DNA of 56,730 bases from UBA910 sp964369145 (GTDB taxonomy: Bacteria > Patescibacteriota > Minisyncoccia > Phycocordibacterales > DATDWN01), in the NCBI GenBank assembly GCA_964369145.1, contig CAYJEE010000002.1, positions 1-56,730 of the forward strand, read 5' to 3'. This document shows, in pieces, positions 6,795 through 14,511 of the stretch. The notes beneath the pieces are model-generated. The model was not told the DNA's origin. It did no database searches and saw nothing but the letters and a program-made list of their open reading frames with translations. The position numbers were made by a program, and so were the translations under genes. Position 1 is the stretch's first letter, and every line of letters starts with the position of its first letter.

Positions 6795-7887
6795 ACCTAA
6801 ACTCAATCACCACCACTTCCCCTCGATTAAACGTTCTCATTCGCGGACCAAAGGTTCCAATACCGTTGGTAGTAATACTATTGAGCCCATTTTTAGTAAC
6901 CAGCCCGTACACATATTCTTTGTAGACTCGTCGTGCGATATAATTGCCTGGCCACACCTGTCCACCGTGTGTGTGCCCTGAGACCACCAAAAATACTCCG
7001 GCATCTGTAAGTTCTTTATGGAATATTGGTTCGTGATTGAGTACGATTGCTGGATTGGATGCTGTAATACCTTCCCGAGCCAAAATCCCTTCAACCTCAA
7101 GTGGATCCTTAATTGTTCGATAATTAAGTCCGAATACCGGCACTCCAAAAATCTGCGCCTGACTGTCGACGAGCACTGTCATACCTGCACGCTGTGCGCT
7201 CAAAAGAAATTCACTATACGGGCCGTACTCCTCATGGTTGCCTGGTGTAAAAAATACAGGAACCTGTGTGGTTAATTTTTTAAACTCGTTTTCTATATCG
7301 GTGAAATCAAATGCTGCACCATCAAACATATCTCCTGCAATCAACACAGCATCTGGTTTAGTATCAAGAACTTTTTGTACAACATGCCGAGCAAAGAGTG
7401 CTTGGTTTGCGGGGCCAAAGTGCGTATCTGCAACAAGAGCGATTCGCTTACCCACAAGCTCTGTATATTGTGGAGGTGTTTTAACCGTATAAGTAACGGT
7501 CCGTGTCATAAACGCCTGCACAATACCCGTTATCCCCACCACTGATGCGATCATGTATAACGCAAAAGATATTTTTGCAAGCGGTACACTGAAAAATTGA
7601 CCAAGCAAGAAAAAACCACAAATAATAACTGATGCGAAAAACCAATATAAGAATACACCTCCTACATATGAGGTAATAAGATAAAACACCTGAGACATGA
7701 GATGTGGCGAGTACCTAAACCACACATTTGCAAGAATAAATGAAAGCGGTGTAAACAACGCCACACTAATAATGATACGTTTCAGCAACAGAGTCGCACC
7801 TAATCCAATAATGGCACCAAGCGCGGTAAACCCTGACACAGCAAGTAAAAATAAACTGAGTATTGAAAAGAAAATAAGTTGTTCCAT
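6793..7887 (-). CDS. Membrane-anchored calcineurin-like metallophosphoesterase
   Basis: 364 residues from the ATG at 7887 (MEQLIFFSILSLFLL). Four or five hydrophobic helices fill about residues 1-140. The catalytic domain follows, with all five metal-binding motifs in order: VADTHFG, AGDMFDG, PGNHEEYG, LNHEP, and SGHTHGGQVWPG. It resembles the YkuE/YaeI group of membrane phosphodiesterases; its substrate may be a lipid or nucleotide phosphodiester. The start is chosen from TACTAT on the minus strand, 8 nt upstream; the longer frame would run past this promoter. It is transcribed divergently from 7948. Confidence 0.88.
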   Translation of the reverse strand: MEQLIFFSILSLFLLAVSGFTALGAIIGLGATLLLKRIIISVALFTPLSFILANVWFRYSPHLMSQVFYLITSYVGGVFLYWFFASVIICGFFLLGQFFSVPLAKISFALYMIASVVGITGIVQAFMTRTVTYTVKTPPQYTELVGKRIALVADTHFGPANQALFARHVVQKVLDTKPDAVLIAGDMFDGAAFDFTDIENEFKKLTTQVPVFFTPGNHEEYGPYSEFLLSAQRAGMTVLVDSQAQIFGVPVFGLNYRTIKDPLEVEGILAREGITASNPAIVLNHEPIFHKELTDAGVFLVVSGHTHGGQVWPGNYIARRVYKEYVYGLVTKNGLNSITTNGIGTFGPRMRTFNRGEVVVIEFR

Positions 7888-7932
7888 ATACATGTATAGT
7901 ACGGTAGTTTCTTTTTCCACACAACAACGCTG

Positions 7933-7941
7933 TGGTAGTAT
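7933..7941 (+). promoter_or_regulatory. Extended -10 promoter, leaderless start at 7948
   Basis: TGGTAGTAT followed by six bases (ATATAC) and ATG. Confidence 0.65.
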
Positions 7942-7947
7942 ATATAC

Positions 7948-8400
7948 ATGAATATTTCTTGGAAAGCACCGGAGCATATGCACACAGAAAAAAGTGCTGA
8001 TTGGTATTGGATTGTTGGTATTGTTTCTGTCACTCTCGCGGTAATCTCAGTACTCCTCGGCAATACTTTGTTTGCAATACTTATTATTGTAGGTGTGTTC
8101 ACGTTGACCTTGTACAGCACAAAAAAACCATCGACAGTGTACATCGAACTCACTCCAACAGGAATAAAAATGCATGACCTATTCTATCTCTACAGCAACC
8201 TTGAATCTTTCTGGATCGAAGAACAACAACTCTCCCCTCGCATACTCCTCAAAACCACAAAGAAAATTGCTCCATATGTAATCATATTACTCGGGGATGC
8301 AAACCCAGATGAAGTCCGAGACGAGCTCCTGGTCCACCTTCCAGAAATCAAGCACTCTGAACCTTTTATTGAAAAACTCTTGATCTATTTTGGGTTTTAG
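7948..8400 (+). CDS. Two-TM hypothetical membrane protein
   Basis: 150 residues. Two hydrophobic helices (about residues 20-58: YWIVGIVSVTLAVISVLLG and LFAILIIVGVFTLTLY) are followed by a beta-rich soluble domain of about 85 residues (VYIELTPTGIKMHDLFYLYSNLESFWI). The two-helix plus PH-like/bPH layout recurs in small bacterial membrane proteins. I cannot assign a function. A leaderless promoter precedes it, and tRNA-Arg follows 35 nt downstream. Confidence 0.75.
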   Translation: MNISWKAPEHMHTEKSADWYWIVGIVSVTLAVISVLLGNTLFAILIIVGVFTLTLYSTKKPSTVYIELTPTGIKMHDLFYLYSNLESFWIEEQQLSPRILLKTTKKIAPYVIILLGDANPDEVRDELLVHLPEIKHSEPFIEKLLIYFGF

Positions 8401-8435
8401 GTTTTTTATGTTAGTTTTGTTGTGTATTTACCACC

Positions 8436-8507
8436 GCTCTCGTAGTTTAATGGATAGAATGCTGGCCTGCGAAGCTGGCGATCCAGGTTCGATTCCTGGC
8501 GAGAGCA
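8436..8507 (+). tRNA. tRNA-Arg (anticodon GCG)
   Basis: The acceptor stem GCTCTCG pairs with CGAGAGC (8500-8506), with discriminator A 8507. The T arm is CCAGG-TTCGATT-CCTGG. The anticodon stem is CTGGC/GCTGG with two G.T pairs, loop CTGCGAA, so the anticodon is GCG at 8469-8471. Most bacteria read CGU/CGC/CGA with an ACG tRNA edited to inosine by TadA; GCG would read CGC and CGU only. CCA is not encoded. The 3' end is part of a perfect 54-bp palindrome. Confidence 0.92.
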
Positions 8508-8553
8508 CAATAGAAAAAATCCCTTTAAAGGGATTTTTTCTATTGTGCTCTCG
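8500..8553. terminator. Perfect 54-bp palindrome: tRNA-Arg 3' end plus terminator
   Basis: Arms 8500-8526 and 8527-8553 are exact reverse complements (27 bp each, no spacer). The centre ATCCCTTTAAAGGGAT with A and T runs is the terminator; the outer 8 bp of the left arm are the tRNA acceptor strand and discriminator. Confidence 0.9.
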
Positions 8554-8600
8554 CAGCAAAAGCGAAGCTCTTACGTTTGGAATCGAAATACTCCTGGCGT
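8554..8600. repeat. Degraded inverted copy of tRNA-Arg T arm
   Basis: Continuing the inverted acceptor copy, the sequence has an insert beginning AGCAAAAG, then GGAATCGAA and CCTGG. These match the reverse complement of the tRNA-Arg T arm, interrupted by an insert of about 22 nt and by ATACT. The tRNA-Ser locus has an insert beginning AGCAAAA at the same relative place. Confidence 0.55.
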
Positions 8601-8605
8601 GTATA

Positions 8606-8989
8606 TTATATACGATTCACCAAATCCCCTATCGACCTTATCCCTTTCACCACCAACTCATCTACCTCAACAAGCGCCACATCATATTTTTCATACAAAT
8701 CCTTATTTCTTTTTGAAATCATTTCTGAATCACCAGAAAGACCATCATTTTTATTTTCTGCAACATACACCTCACACTCATTATTTAAAGATGCGTAAAA
8801 AGCCAGAAGATTATGACCATCGATCGCAATATAACCACCACGAGGATTTTCTCTTACGATCGGTGTTGGGGGTAATTTTTCTAAATAGCCTTTCTTGTAA
8901 TTTTCCTCAATAAAAGCTAACGTGTCAGCTTTTAAAAAATCCTGCGATGGTTGTATATGTACCGGATTTATCTTAATTATTTTTCCCAT
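8606..8989 (-). CDS. ParB/sulfiredoxin-like small protein
   Basis: 127 residues. The core PTPIVRENPRGGYIAIDGHNLLAFYASL (about residues 41-68) matches the strand-turn-helix of ParB N-terminal/sulfiredoxin-fold domains, where G-H-x-x-L follows a beta strand. It has no DNA-binding helix-turn-helix. It starts 2 nt after the acyltransferase stop, so the two are co-transcribed. It could be a stand-alone ParB-like nuclease or binding protein; its partner is unknown. Confidence 0.6.
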   Translation of the reverse strand: MGKIIKINPVHIQPSQDFLKADTLAFIEENYKKGYLEKLPPTPIVRENPRGGYIAIDGHNLLAFYASLNNECEVYVAENKNDGLSGDSEMISKRNKDLYEKYDVALVEVDELVVKGIRSIGDLVNRI

Positions 8990-8991
8990 AC

Positions 8992-10131
8992 TTATTTCAA
9001 ATACCCCACTTTTTCCTTTAATTTCAAAATAGGTTTTTCCATATACACATACGATAGATGTGCAAAAATACCTGACAGTACTGCCGTAATAATTGAAATA
9101 CCTAGAAGTACTGTTACTGAGCTGTATTCAAGCGGTAAACCAAAAAATAGAACACCTGCCCATAACACCAGTGTAAGTGCGACCATGTGGTATGCATACA
9201 ACCCATATGATATTTTTCCTAAATAGGTAAGTACTTTGTTGTTTCCAAATTTAAAAAATGAATTCTTACTGAAGCATTGCTCCAAAATAATCCCGGAAAA
9301 CAATATACAGAAAATAATTGATTCGAGTGCATACATCGTATGATAGAACCATCCTGAGATAAGAAACGAAAGTACTCCACGAAGCACTGGATAAAAGAAA
9401 ACTAAAATGTAGTTGACCAGTATCACCCACCGAGGCAACCTCTCAAAAAATTCTACAAACCCTTTCTTGAAAAATACGAGATACGCCAAGAGACAACCGA
9501 TAGCGAGATCCGAGAAAACAGAAAATGTCATGTACCGGATAATCTCATAATTTTCCCAGTGAATAAACCGATATACAAAAGAAGCAACGATGACACTTCC
9601 CAGTATCCACGGCATTCGAGAAATCTTAATATACTTAAATGTTGCGGGCCAAATGAGGTAAAACTGCTCCTCAACCGCAAGCGACCACAGCACCCCAATA
9701 ATAACCGATGCGTATCCCACATAAATCAAATCAATATTACCAAGAAAGAAAATATATGCAGGCAACCGCGACAGTGGCGCTTCTAAAGAAAGTGCGAGTG
9801 GACTGTCGATGAGATATGGGAAAATAAAAAAACCGCACAGTATCACCACGAGATATACAGGCCAAATGCGAAGTCCTCGACGAATATAAAAATGCTTCAA
9901 AGATACATCCCCTTTCGAATCCCTTTCTTGTAACAATAAGTATGTAATCAAAAAACCAGACAAGGTAAAGAAAAAAGTTACCCCGAGGTCCCCATGTGTG
10001 AGAAATAGTTTTCTAATCGGACTATAGTACTGTCCCGTAAAGCCTGTGAAAATACTGAGATGTGACACAAGTACCACAAAAAATGCAAAAAATCGAAGCC
10101 CATCAAGATGCGGAAAATATACTTTTTTCAT
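8992..10131 (-). CDS. Acyltransferase 3 (OafA/YrhL) family membrane protein
   Basis: 379 residues with about ten membrane helices. The N-terminus HLDGLRFFAFFVVLVSH carries the family's catalytic His (the DGLR...H signature). Later LGVTFFFTLSGFLITYLLL and LWSLAVEEQFYLIWP are the expected conserved blocks. These enzymes move acetyl or other acyl groups from the cytoplasm to sugars of cell-surface glycans. It heads an operon with the ParB-like gene. An extended -10 (TGTTATACT, minus strand) lies 11 nt before the ATG, so a very short leader is likely. Confidence 0.92.
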   Translation of the reverse strand: MKKVYFPHLDGLRFFAFFVVLVSHLSIFTGFTGQYYSPIRKLFLTHGDLGVTFFFTLSGFLITYLLLQERDSKGDVSLKHFYIRRGLRIWPVYLVVILCGFFIFPYLIDSPLALSLEAPLSRLPAYIFFLGNIDLIYVGYASVIIGVLWSLAVEEQFYLIWPATFKYIKISRMPWILGSVIVASFVYRFIHWENYEIIRYMTFSVFSDLAIGCLLAYLVFFKKGFVEFFERLPRWVILVNYILVFFYPVLRGVLSFLISGWFYHTMYALESIIFCILFSGIILEQCFSKNSFFKFGNNKVLTYLGKISYGLYAYHMVALTLVLWAGVLFFGLPLEYSSVTVLLGISIITAVLSGIFAHLSYVYMEKPILKLKEKVGYLK

Positions 10132-10150
10132 GTCAAAGTATCAGTATAAC

Positions 10151-10182
10151 AAAAAACCACTCCCTGTAGGAAGTGATTTTTT
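10151..10182. terminator. Bidirectional terminator between rpsT and acyltransferase
   Basis: AAAAAACCACTTCCT-type stem with AGGAAGTGATTTTTT. In the minus direction it ends the rpsT transcript. Confidence 0.8.
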
Positions 10183-10187
10183 GTGTT

Positions 10188-10262
10188 TATTTCGACTAGC
10201 TTCGAGTAAAGTAGGAAGAGGGTGACCTTTCTTACTTTCGAGATGCGACATCGAAGCAAAAA
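10188..10262. repeat. TCGACTAGCTTCGAG repeat element, copy 1
   Basis: TCGACTAGCTTCGAG at 10192-10206 is followed by a hairpin (AAAGTA/TACTTT, inner AGG/CCT) and by TTTCGAG...GCGACATCGAAGC. Outer arms GCTTCGA (10199-10205) and TCGAAGC (10251-10257) pair. The same 15-mer and layout occur, inverted, at 25456-25519. Confidence 0.7.
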
Positions 10263-10272
10263 TTCATAATTA

Positions 10273-10536
10273 TTATTTTGCTTTTGTAACCATTGCACTC
10301 AATCGAGATTTCTTTCGAGACGCTGCATTTTTCTTGATCAAACCTGTTTTAGCAGCTTTATCAATTATCTTTTGCACCTGAGGAAAGAGTTTTTCAGCAT
10401 CTTTAACTTTTTTCTCTGAAATAAGTTTTTTAAGTGTTTTTACACTTTTAGATACCTGATCCTTCTTTCGAAGATTAAACATCTTCTTTCGTTTCGATGA
10501 GCGAAGGGCTTTTTTAGCTGATTTGATGATTGGCAT
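10273..10536 (-). CDS. rpsT: Ribosomal protein bS20
   Basis: 87 residues, strongly basic and all-helical: MPIIKSAKKALRSSKRKK at the start, and KTGLIKKNAASRKKSRLSA near the end, the bS20 signature. It binds 16S rRNA early in 30S assembly. TATTAT on the minus strand (plus 10544-10549) lies 7 nt before the ATG, so the mRNA is probably leaderless. It is a single gene with a terminator at 10151-10182. It is divergent from the gene at 10649. Confidence 0.97.
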   Translation of the reverse strand: MPIIKSAKKALRSSKRKKMFNLRKKDQVSKSVKTLKKLISEKKVKDAEKLFPQVQKIIDKAAKTGLIKKNAASRKKSRLSAMVTKAK

Positions 10537-10648
10537 GAATTACATAATACATATAAATAAGGAAAAATCAAAGGTTGACATACTATCTATATTGTGCTTA
10601 TATACTAACAGAAAACAGCTGGTAACCCCAGCACAGAAAGAGGTAGAT

Positions 10649-11188
10649 GTGACGACGTACACAACATTTAAGCAACTGAAAGTACCCTCTTTAGAGGCCC
10701 TTCAGCTTTTTTGCAAAGCCACTTGTGCACGAGGAGGTTTCCACCCTCTCGAATTTCAGTCCAGGATAACTGAAACAGAAAAAGTTGGCTTCAGAAGACA
10801 CTTCACACGACATATCAGAATTGAGGCAACACTGCAAACAGCATACGAAGCTGCTCTCATACGGCACAACAACTCAAACCCGGGAGGACCCATTCCTAAA
10901 CGAATAACCTCTCAAAAAGGCACTATACGATACAGCTTGAAGTGGAAAGAGAGTGGCACAATCATTACCTTGACCTTCCTTCGCCAGGACACTTTTCTTG
11001 CGGTTACAGGTCTTAACCTTGATCGTGTAGCCGAATATGCTACGCGATTAAGGCTCCCAGAACCTGTAGCTCAAGAAATACGCCACTCGCAACACCTCAC
11101 AGAAACTCACCTTATTGCACAATCCTGGCGGGATGTGAGCATTCCTCTCGGCGACATAATTGATTTCGTCAATCGTTACCGAAAGTAA
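10649..11188 (+). CDS. Hypothetical protein with Shine-Dalgarno start
   Basis: 179 residues from GTG 10649 (reads VTTYTTFKQLKVPSLEAL). The start rests on AGAGG (10639-10643) 5 nt upstream; earlier ATGs lie in the promoter zone. That zone has TTGACA (10575-10580), 18 nt, TATATA (10599-10604), then a small hairpin GCTGG/CCCAGC in the leader. The protein is basic and helical, with IRYSLKWKESGTIITLTFL as a central beta region; no family recognised. GTG start, -35 box and Shine-Dalgarno set it apart from the leaderless housekeeping genes, so it may be acquired. Confidence 0.65.
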   Translation: MTTYTTFKQLKVPSLEALQLFCKATCARGGFHPLEFQSRITETEKVGFRRHFTRHIRIEATLQTAYEAALIRHNNSNPGGPIPKRITSQKGTIRYSLKWKESGTIITLTFLRQDTFLAVTGLNLDRVAEYATRLRLPEPVAQEIRHSQHLTETHLIAQSWRDVSIPLGDIIDFVNRYRK

Positions 11189-11280
11189 ACCCAAAACCAA
11201 ACCCCGTTGTTCTTTTTCGTCTAAATATTGCATACTAAAAAATTTTGCAATAATAAATTCTCATACGTATGAGATAAATC

Positions 11281-11322
11281 AAAAAGACTCTTTATTTAAA
11301 TTATTTAAAAAGAGGCTTTTTT
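11281..11322 (+). terminator. Intrinsic terminator
   Basis: AAAAAGACTCTTT pairs with AAAAAGAGGCTTTTTT across an AT loop. The rest of the gap 11189-11362 holds only a small palindrome, TCTCATACGTATGAGA. Confidence 0.75.
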
Positions 11323-11350
11323 ATTTATAAAAATAATTTCTAAAATCCTG

Positions 11351-11356
11351 TATAAT
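11351..11356 (+). promoter_or_regulatory. -10 promoter, leaderless start of ruvA
   Basis: TATAAT, then six bases (ACCCTT), then ATG 11363. Confidence 0.75.
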
Positions 11357-11362
11357 ACCCTT

Positions 11363-11911
11363 ATGATCGGATACATAAAAGGCAAAATAGTCTGGCAAGA
11401 CCTCAAAGCTGTGGTGGTAGACGTAGGAGGTGTCGGATATAAAGTGCACACAACCCTCGGAGGACTCGATGCAGAAAAAGAAGTTGAGTTTTTTACCTAC
11501 CTTGCAGTTCGTGAAACCGCACTCGACCTCTATGGTTTTCGAAGTAAAGCAGAGCTCGACTATTTTGAGCTCCTGCTCACCGTCTCAGGCATCGGACCAA
11601 AGTCTGCTCTTGCCATACTTTCTGTAGCATCACTCGATACCCTCTCGTATGCAATCAACAATAATGATGCAGGACATCTCACCAAACAAGCAGGTATCGG
11701 AAAAAAGAATGCCGAAAAAATCGTCCTCGAACTCAAAGGAAAGGCACCAGAAACATCACCTGGACACACTCATCACCATGAAGACGATGATACCCTCGAA
11801 GCTCTCAAATCTCTCGGCTACTCAGAAAAAGACGCTCGCGAAGCACTAAAAAAAGCATCCGGCGAAACAACCCAAGAAAAAATCCGCTCAGCACTTAAAA
11901 TGTTAAGATAA
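11363..11911 (+). CDS. ruvA: Holliday junction branch migration protein RuvA
   Basis: 182 residues. Domain I (about 1-63) is the OB fold MIGYIKGKIVWQDLKAVVVDVGGVGYKV. Domain II (about 64-140) has two helix-hairpin-helix motifs (LLTVSGIGPKSALAILS and LTKQAGIGKKNAEKIVLELKGK). Domain III (about 142-182) is the RuvB-contacting three-helix bundle after an acidic/His linker. RuvA binds four-way junctions and loads RuvB, encoded at 22343. ruvA, ruvB and ruvC are dispersed here rather than forming an operon, each with its own leaderless promoter. Confidence 0.97.
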   Translation: MIGYIKGKIVWQDLKAVVVDVGGVGYKVHTTLGGLDAEKEVEFFTYLAVRETALDLYGFRSKAELDYFELLLTVSGIGPKSALAILSVASLDTLSYAINNNDAGHLTKQAGIGKKNAEKIVLELKGKAPETSPGHTHHHEDDDTLEALKSLGYSEKDAREALKKASGETTQEKIRSALKMLR

Positions 11912-12017
11912 ACATACGAATTAACGAATTGAATACTTACGAATGGTTGCGAATAAATGCATCTATTCGTATTCATTCGTAGATTTGTATTATTCGCATA
12001 TTCGTATATATATTTCC
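11912..12017. repeat. ACGAAT/ATTCGT repeat cluster between ruvA and mutM
   Basis: Eight copies of ACGAAT, GCGAAT or their complements occur in about 100 bp, arranged as imperfect nested inverted repeats (TGCGAATA...TATTCGCA outermost). The gap at 29068-29144 has the same motif and a similar order of words. The right end (TATATA 12005-12010) is 7 nt before the mutM ATG and likely its -10. Confidence 0.6.
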
Positions 12018-12920
12018 ATGCCCGAACTCCCCGAAGTCACCACCACCGTAAAAGGTCTTAATGAAGTCCTCCCCCGCCTTACTATCACCGATGTATGGTC
12101 GGATTATTTTGTAAACACAAAAAGCGTCGCTCAAAACACCATTAAAAACAAAAAGTTTTTTGAGAGTTTTAAAAAAGAAGTGGTGGGTGAAAAGTTTCTA
12201 AATGCTGAGCGTCGAGGAAAAAATATTTTAATTCACTTGAGCAACAACAAGACAATCCTGATCCATATGAAAATGACAGGGCATCTTTTGTATGGAAAGT
12301 ACTCTTTCGATAATACAAAATGGATTGCAACAGAAGACAGTTTACTGAAAGATCCCTTTAATCAATTTATCCACTTCACCCTTTCTCTCTCCAACGGAAA
12401 AACGCTCGCATTTTCTGACATGAGAAAATTTGCAAAAGTGACTTTGTTTAAGACAGATACAAAAGATACTCACCTAGACCTCCAAAACCTTGGCCCTGAG
12501 CCACTTTCACACCTTACTCCAAAGACACTCACCACTCAACTTTCTAAAAAACCAAAGGGTGTTATCAAAACCGTGCTTATGGATCAAACAGTAGTTGCTG
12601 GTATCGGTAACATTTATTCTGATGAAATCCTCTGGATGTCCGATGTACATCCCGAAAGAAAGGTACACACCCTCACCTCAAATGAAATTAAAAAAATATT
12701 TTCTGCAATGATTGATGTCCTCCATACAGGTATCGAGCTCGGCGGTGATTCGATGTCTGATTATCGAAACATCTACGGTGAGCGTGGTGGTTTTCAAAAC
12801 TCACATAAAGCATACAGACGGACAAAACAATCTTGTCTTAAAAAAGGCTGCTCAGGCATCATCACACGAAAAATTATCGGAGGAAGAAGTGCACATTTTT
12901 GTAGCATCCATCAAAACTGA
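12018..12920 (+). CDS. mutM: Formamidopyrimidine-DNA glycosylase (Fpg/MutM)
   Basis: 300 residues. After removal of Met the protein starts PELPEV, with the catalytic Pro and Glu of the Fpg/Nei family. A conserved VVAGIGNIYSDEILW helix-two-turn-helix lies at about 195-210. The C-terminal zinc finger (about 270-297) has C-x4-C-x16-C-x2-H, with the usual fourth Cys replaced by His. It excises oxidised purines such as 8-oxoguanine. The longer frame upstream runs through the ACGAAT repeats, so the PELPE start is certain. Confidence 0.95.
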   Translation: MPELPEVTTTVKGLNEVLPRLTITDVWSDYFVNTKSVAQNTIKNKKFFESFKKEVVGEKFLNAERRGKNILIHLSNNKTILIHMKMTGHLLYGKYSFDNTKWIATEDSLLKDPFNQFIHFTLSLSNGKTLAFSDMRKFAKVTLFKTDTKDTHLDLQNLGPEPLSHLTPKTLTTQLSKKPKGVIKTVLMDQTVVAGIGNIYSDEILWMSDVHPERKVHTLTSNEIKKIFSAMIDVLHTGIELGGDSMSDYRNIYGERGGFQNSHKAYRRTKQSCLKKGCSGIITRKIIGGRSAHFCSIHQN

Positions 12921-12939
12921 AAAGTGTTATACTAGAGAG

Positions 12940-13021
12940 AACATGGATGTTTAGGTAAAGTTCTAGGCAGACAAGAAAAATAATGCGAGCCTTACTTGTC
13001 GTAAGGTGAGAATTATTTTTT
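12940..13021 (+). ncRNA. Candidate small RNA with own promoter and terminator
   Basis: An extended -10 TGTTATACT (12925-12933) predicts a start near 12940. About 80 nt on there is a strong terminator: AAAAATAAT (12976-12984), inner GCCTTAC/GTAAGG, and ATTATTTTTT (13012-13021). Only a three-codon frame (ATG GAT GTT TAG) lies between. A GAAC/GTTC pair near the 5' end adds a first hairpin. It could instead be the mutM terminator with a chance promoter. Confidence 0.4.
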
Positions 13022-13064
13022 GAAGTCTAACAACGAAATTTGCCAAACATACATGTTCTACATT

Positions 13065-13952
13065 ATGAAATGGGACTGGGGCTTAGTATTAATATGTACC
13101 GTACTCGCACTTATGATTTTTGGTGGTGCAAAAAATGCAAAACCTCTCGGACAAAGTGGCTCCACCATACCCTCACCCTCTGAGCGCCAGCTCACTCAAA
13201 GCGAAATCGAATACAATCTCGCCCAAACAAAATATAAAACCGAACAACTTCAACAAGAAATTGCTCGAGAAAATGAACGGAAAAATTCTTCACCTTACAA
13301 AGGCAAGATTTCAATGTATGTAAACCCTTCGTCAGATGCATCAGCTGAGTATGTCGACATCTATGCAGAATACGGAAACAAAGAACCTATCAACATCACC
13401 GGATGGCGACTCGTAAGCACCTCAACAAACCAAAGTGTAGTTATCCCTCAAAGCACATACCTTTACTTTTCTGGACAACAAAACACTGAGCAAGATGTGT
13501 TCTTGAACCCAGGAGAACACGCATATGTAGTCACCGGACGCTCTCCACTTGGATATGGATTTAAAGTAAATAAATGTTCAGGATACCTCTCACAATACAC
13601 CACTTTTTACCCAGGAGTATGGACAAACTGTCCTGCACCACGAGACGAAGATCAGTCATCGATTCCAAAACGACTTGTAAATGATAATTGTTTTGACCTG
13701 ATCAACTCTCTCGGGTCATGCCGTATCCCCGACCCACTTCCAAACTCATACTCATGGGAGTGCCAAGCATTTTTGACTGAAAAAATAAATTATCCGTACT
13801 GTATTTCAAATCACAAAAACGATAAAGATTTCTGGGGTACAAACTGGTACGTATACCTCAAACGAAGTGAACCGCTCTGGAAATACCGAAAAGAAACGGT
13901 GATTCTCTACGACAAAGACGGCAAACCGGTCACTCAAGTAATTAAATACTAA
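13065..13952 (+). CDS. Lamin-tail-domain surface protein
   Basis: 295 residues if started at ATG 13065 (MKWDWGLVLICTVLALMIFGG); the frame opens 45 nt earlier, so the start is uncertain. An N-terminal membrane anchor (about 5-22) leads into a coiled-coil-like linker (about 40-75). A lamin-tail (LTD) domain follows at about 82-180: EYVDIYAEYGNKEPINITGWRLVS, then LNPGEHAYVVTG. The C-terminal part has paired cysteines (CFDLINSLGSC, CQAF...YC). LTD domains occur on bacterial surface and secreted proteins. It is probably anchored in the membrane facing outward. Confidence 0.75.
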   Translation: MKWDWGLVLICTVLALMIFGGAKNAKPLGQSGSTIPSPSERQLTQSEIEYNLAQTKYKTEQLQQEIARENERKNSSPYKGKISMYVNPSSDASAEYVDIYAEYGNKEPINITGWRLVSTSTNQSVVIPQSTYLYFSGQQNTEQDVFLNPGEHAYVVTGRSPLGYGFKVNKCSGYLSQYTTFYPGVWTNCPAPRDEDQSSIPKRLVNDNCFDLINSLGSCRIPDPLPNSYSWECQAFLTEKINYPYCISNHKNDKDFWGTNWYVYLKRSEPLWKYRKETVILYDKDGKPVTQVIKY

Positions 13953-13963
13953 AAAACAGAAAA

Positions 13964-13996
13964 AAATTACCCCTAGGGCCACCCTAGGGGTAATTT
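13964..13996. terminator. Bidirectional terminator
   Basis: AAATTACCCCTAGGG and CCCTAGGGGTAATTT are exact complements around CCA; the convergent genes on either side share it. Confidence 0.9.
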
Positions 13997-14482
13997 CTAA
14001 ATTTTTAATAATTGGAACAATGCAATCCCAAAAGCTACAGATACGTTGAGCGACTCTTTCTCCCCTTTCATAGGGATTTCTGCCACCACATCCGCACATT
14101 TCAAAAGCTCTGACGACATTCCTTTTACCTCATTACCCACAATCATCAAAATTTTCTTACCAATTTTTACCTTTCTATAATCCACCGAAGTATTGCTTTG
14201 CTCAAGTGCAACCACAGAAAAACCATCGATTTTTAATTGGGCGATGAGATTTTTTATATTTCCTGCTTTACTCCACTTCACACTATCCTCAGCACCGAGC
14301 GCCACTTTGGCAATATCTTTTCTTTTTCTATTGAACTGATCAAGTGGTGTGGGAGTGTATCCTGAAATATAGATATGAGAAACCCCCGCCGCATCTGCAG
14401 TCCGAAAGAGTGATCCGACATTATGAGTACTGCGTATATTATGAAGCAGTATCCGCACATCTCGTGTATTTTCCCTTTTCAT
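13997..14482 (-). CDS. SpoU/TrmH-family RNA 2'-O-methyltransferase
   Basis: 161 residues forming one SPOUT knot domain. Motif 1 is LLHNIRSTHNVGSLFRTADAAG, motif 2 is ILMIVGNEVKGMS, and motif 3 is EIPMKGEKESLNVSVAFGIALF: all three SpoU motifs. It methylates ribose in tRNA or rRNA; the short length and lack of an extra N-terminal domain fit a TrmL/TrmH-like enzyme, but the target cannot be read. TATAGT on the minus strand (plus 14489-14494) is exactly 6 nt before the ATG. Confidence 0.92.
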   Translation of the reverse strand: MKRENTRDVRILLHNIRSTHNVGSLFRTADAAGVSHIYISGYTPTPLDQFNRKRKDIAKVALGAEDSVKWSKAGNIKNLIAQLKIDGFSVVALEQSNTSVDYRKVKIGKKILMIVGNEVKGMSSELLKCADVVAEIPMKGEKESLNVSVAFGIALFQLLKI

Positions 14483-14511
14483 GACACCACTATACCTGAT
14501 ACTATATATCT
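14483..14511. promoter_or_regulatory. Compact divergent pair of leaderless promoters
   Basis: Only 29 bp separate the two start codons. The minus -10 (TATAGT, plus 14489-14494) and the plus extended -10 (TGATACTAT, 14497-14505) are 5 bp apart, each 6 nt from its ATG. Both -35 regions must lie inside the opposite gene. Confidence 0.7.

Noticed and set aside
8590..8913. Plus-strand frames over the ParB-like gene
   Set aside because: They overlap the minus-strand gene entirely; composition (His/Ser/Pro/Phe-rich) is that of a shadow.
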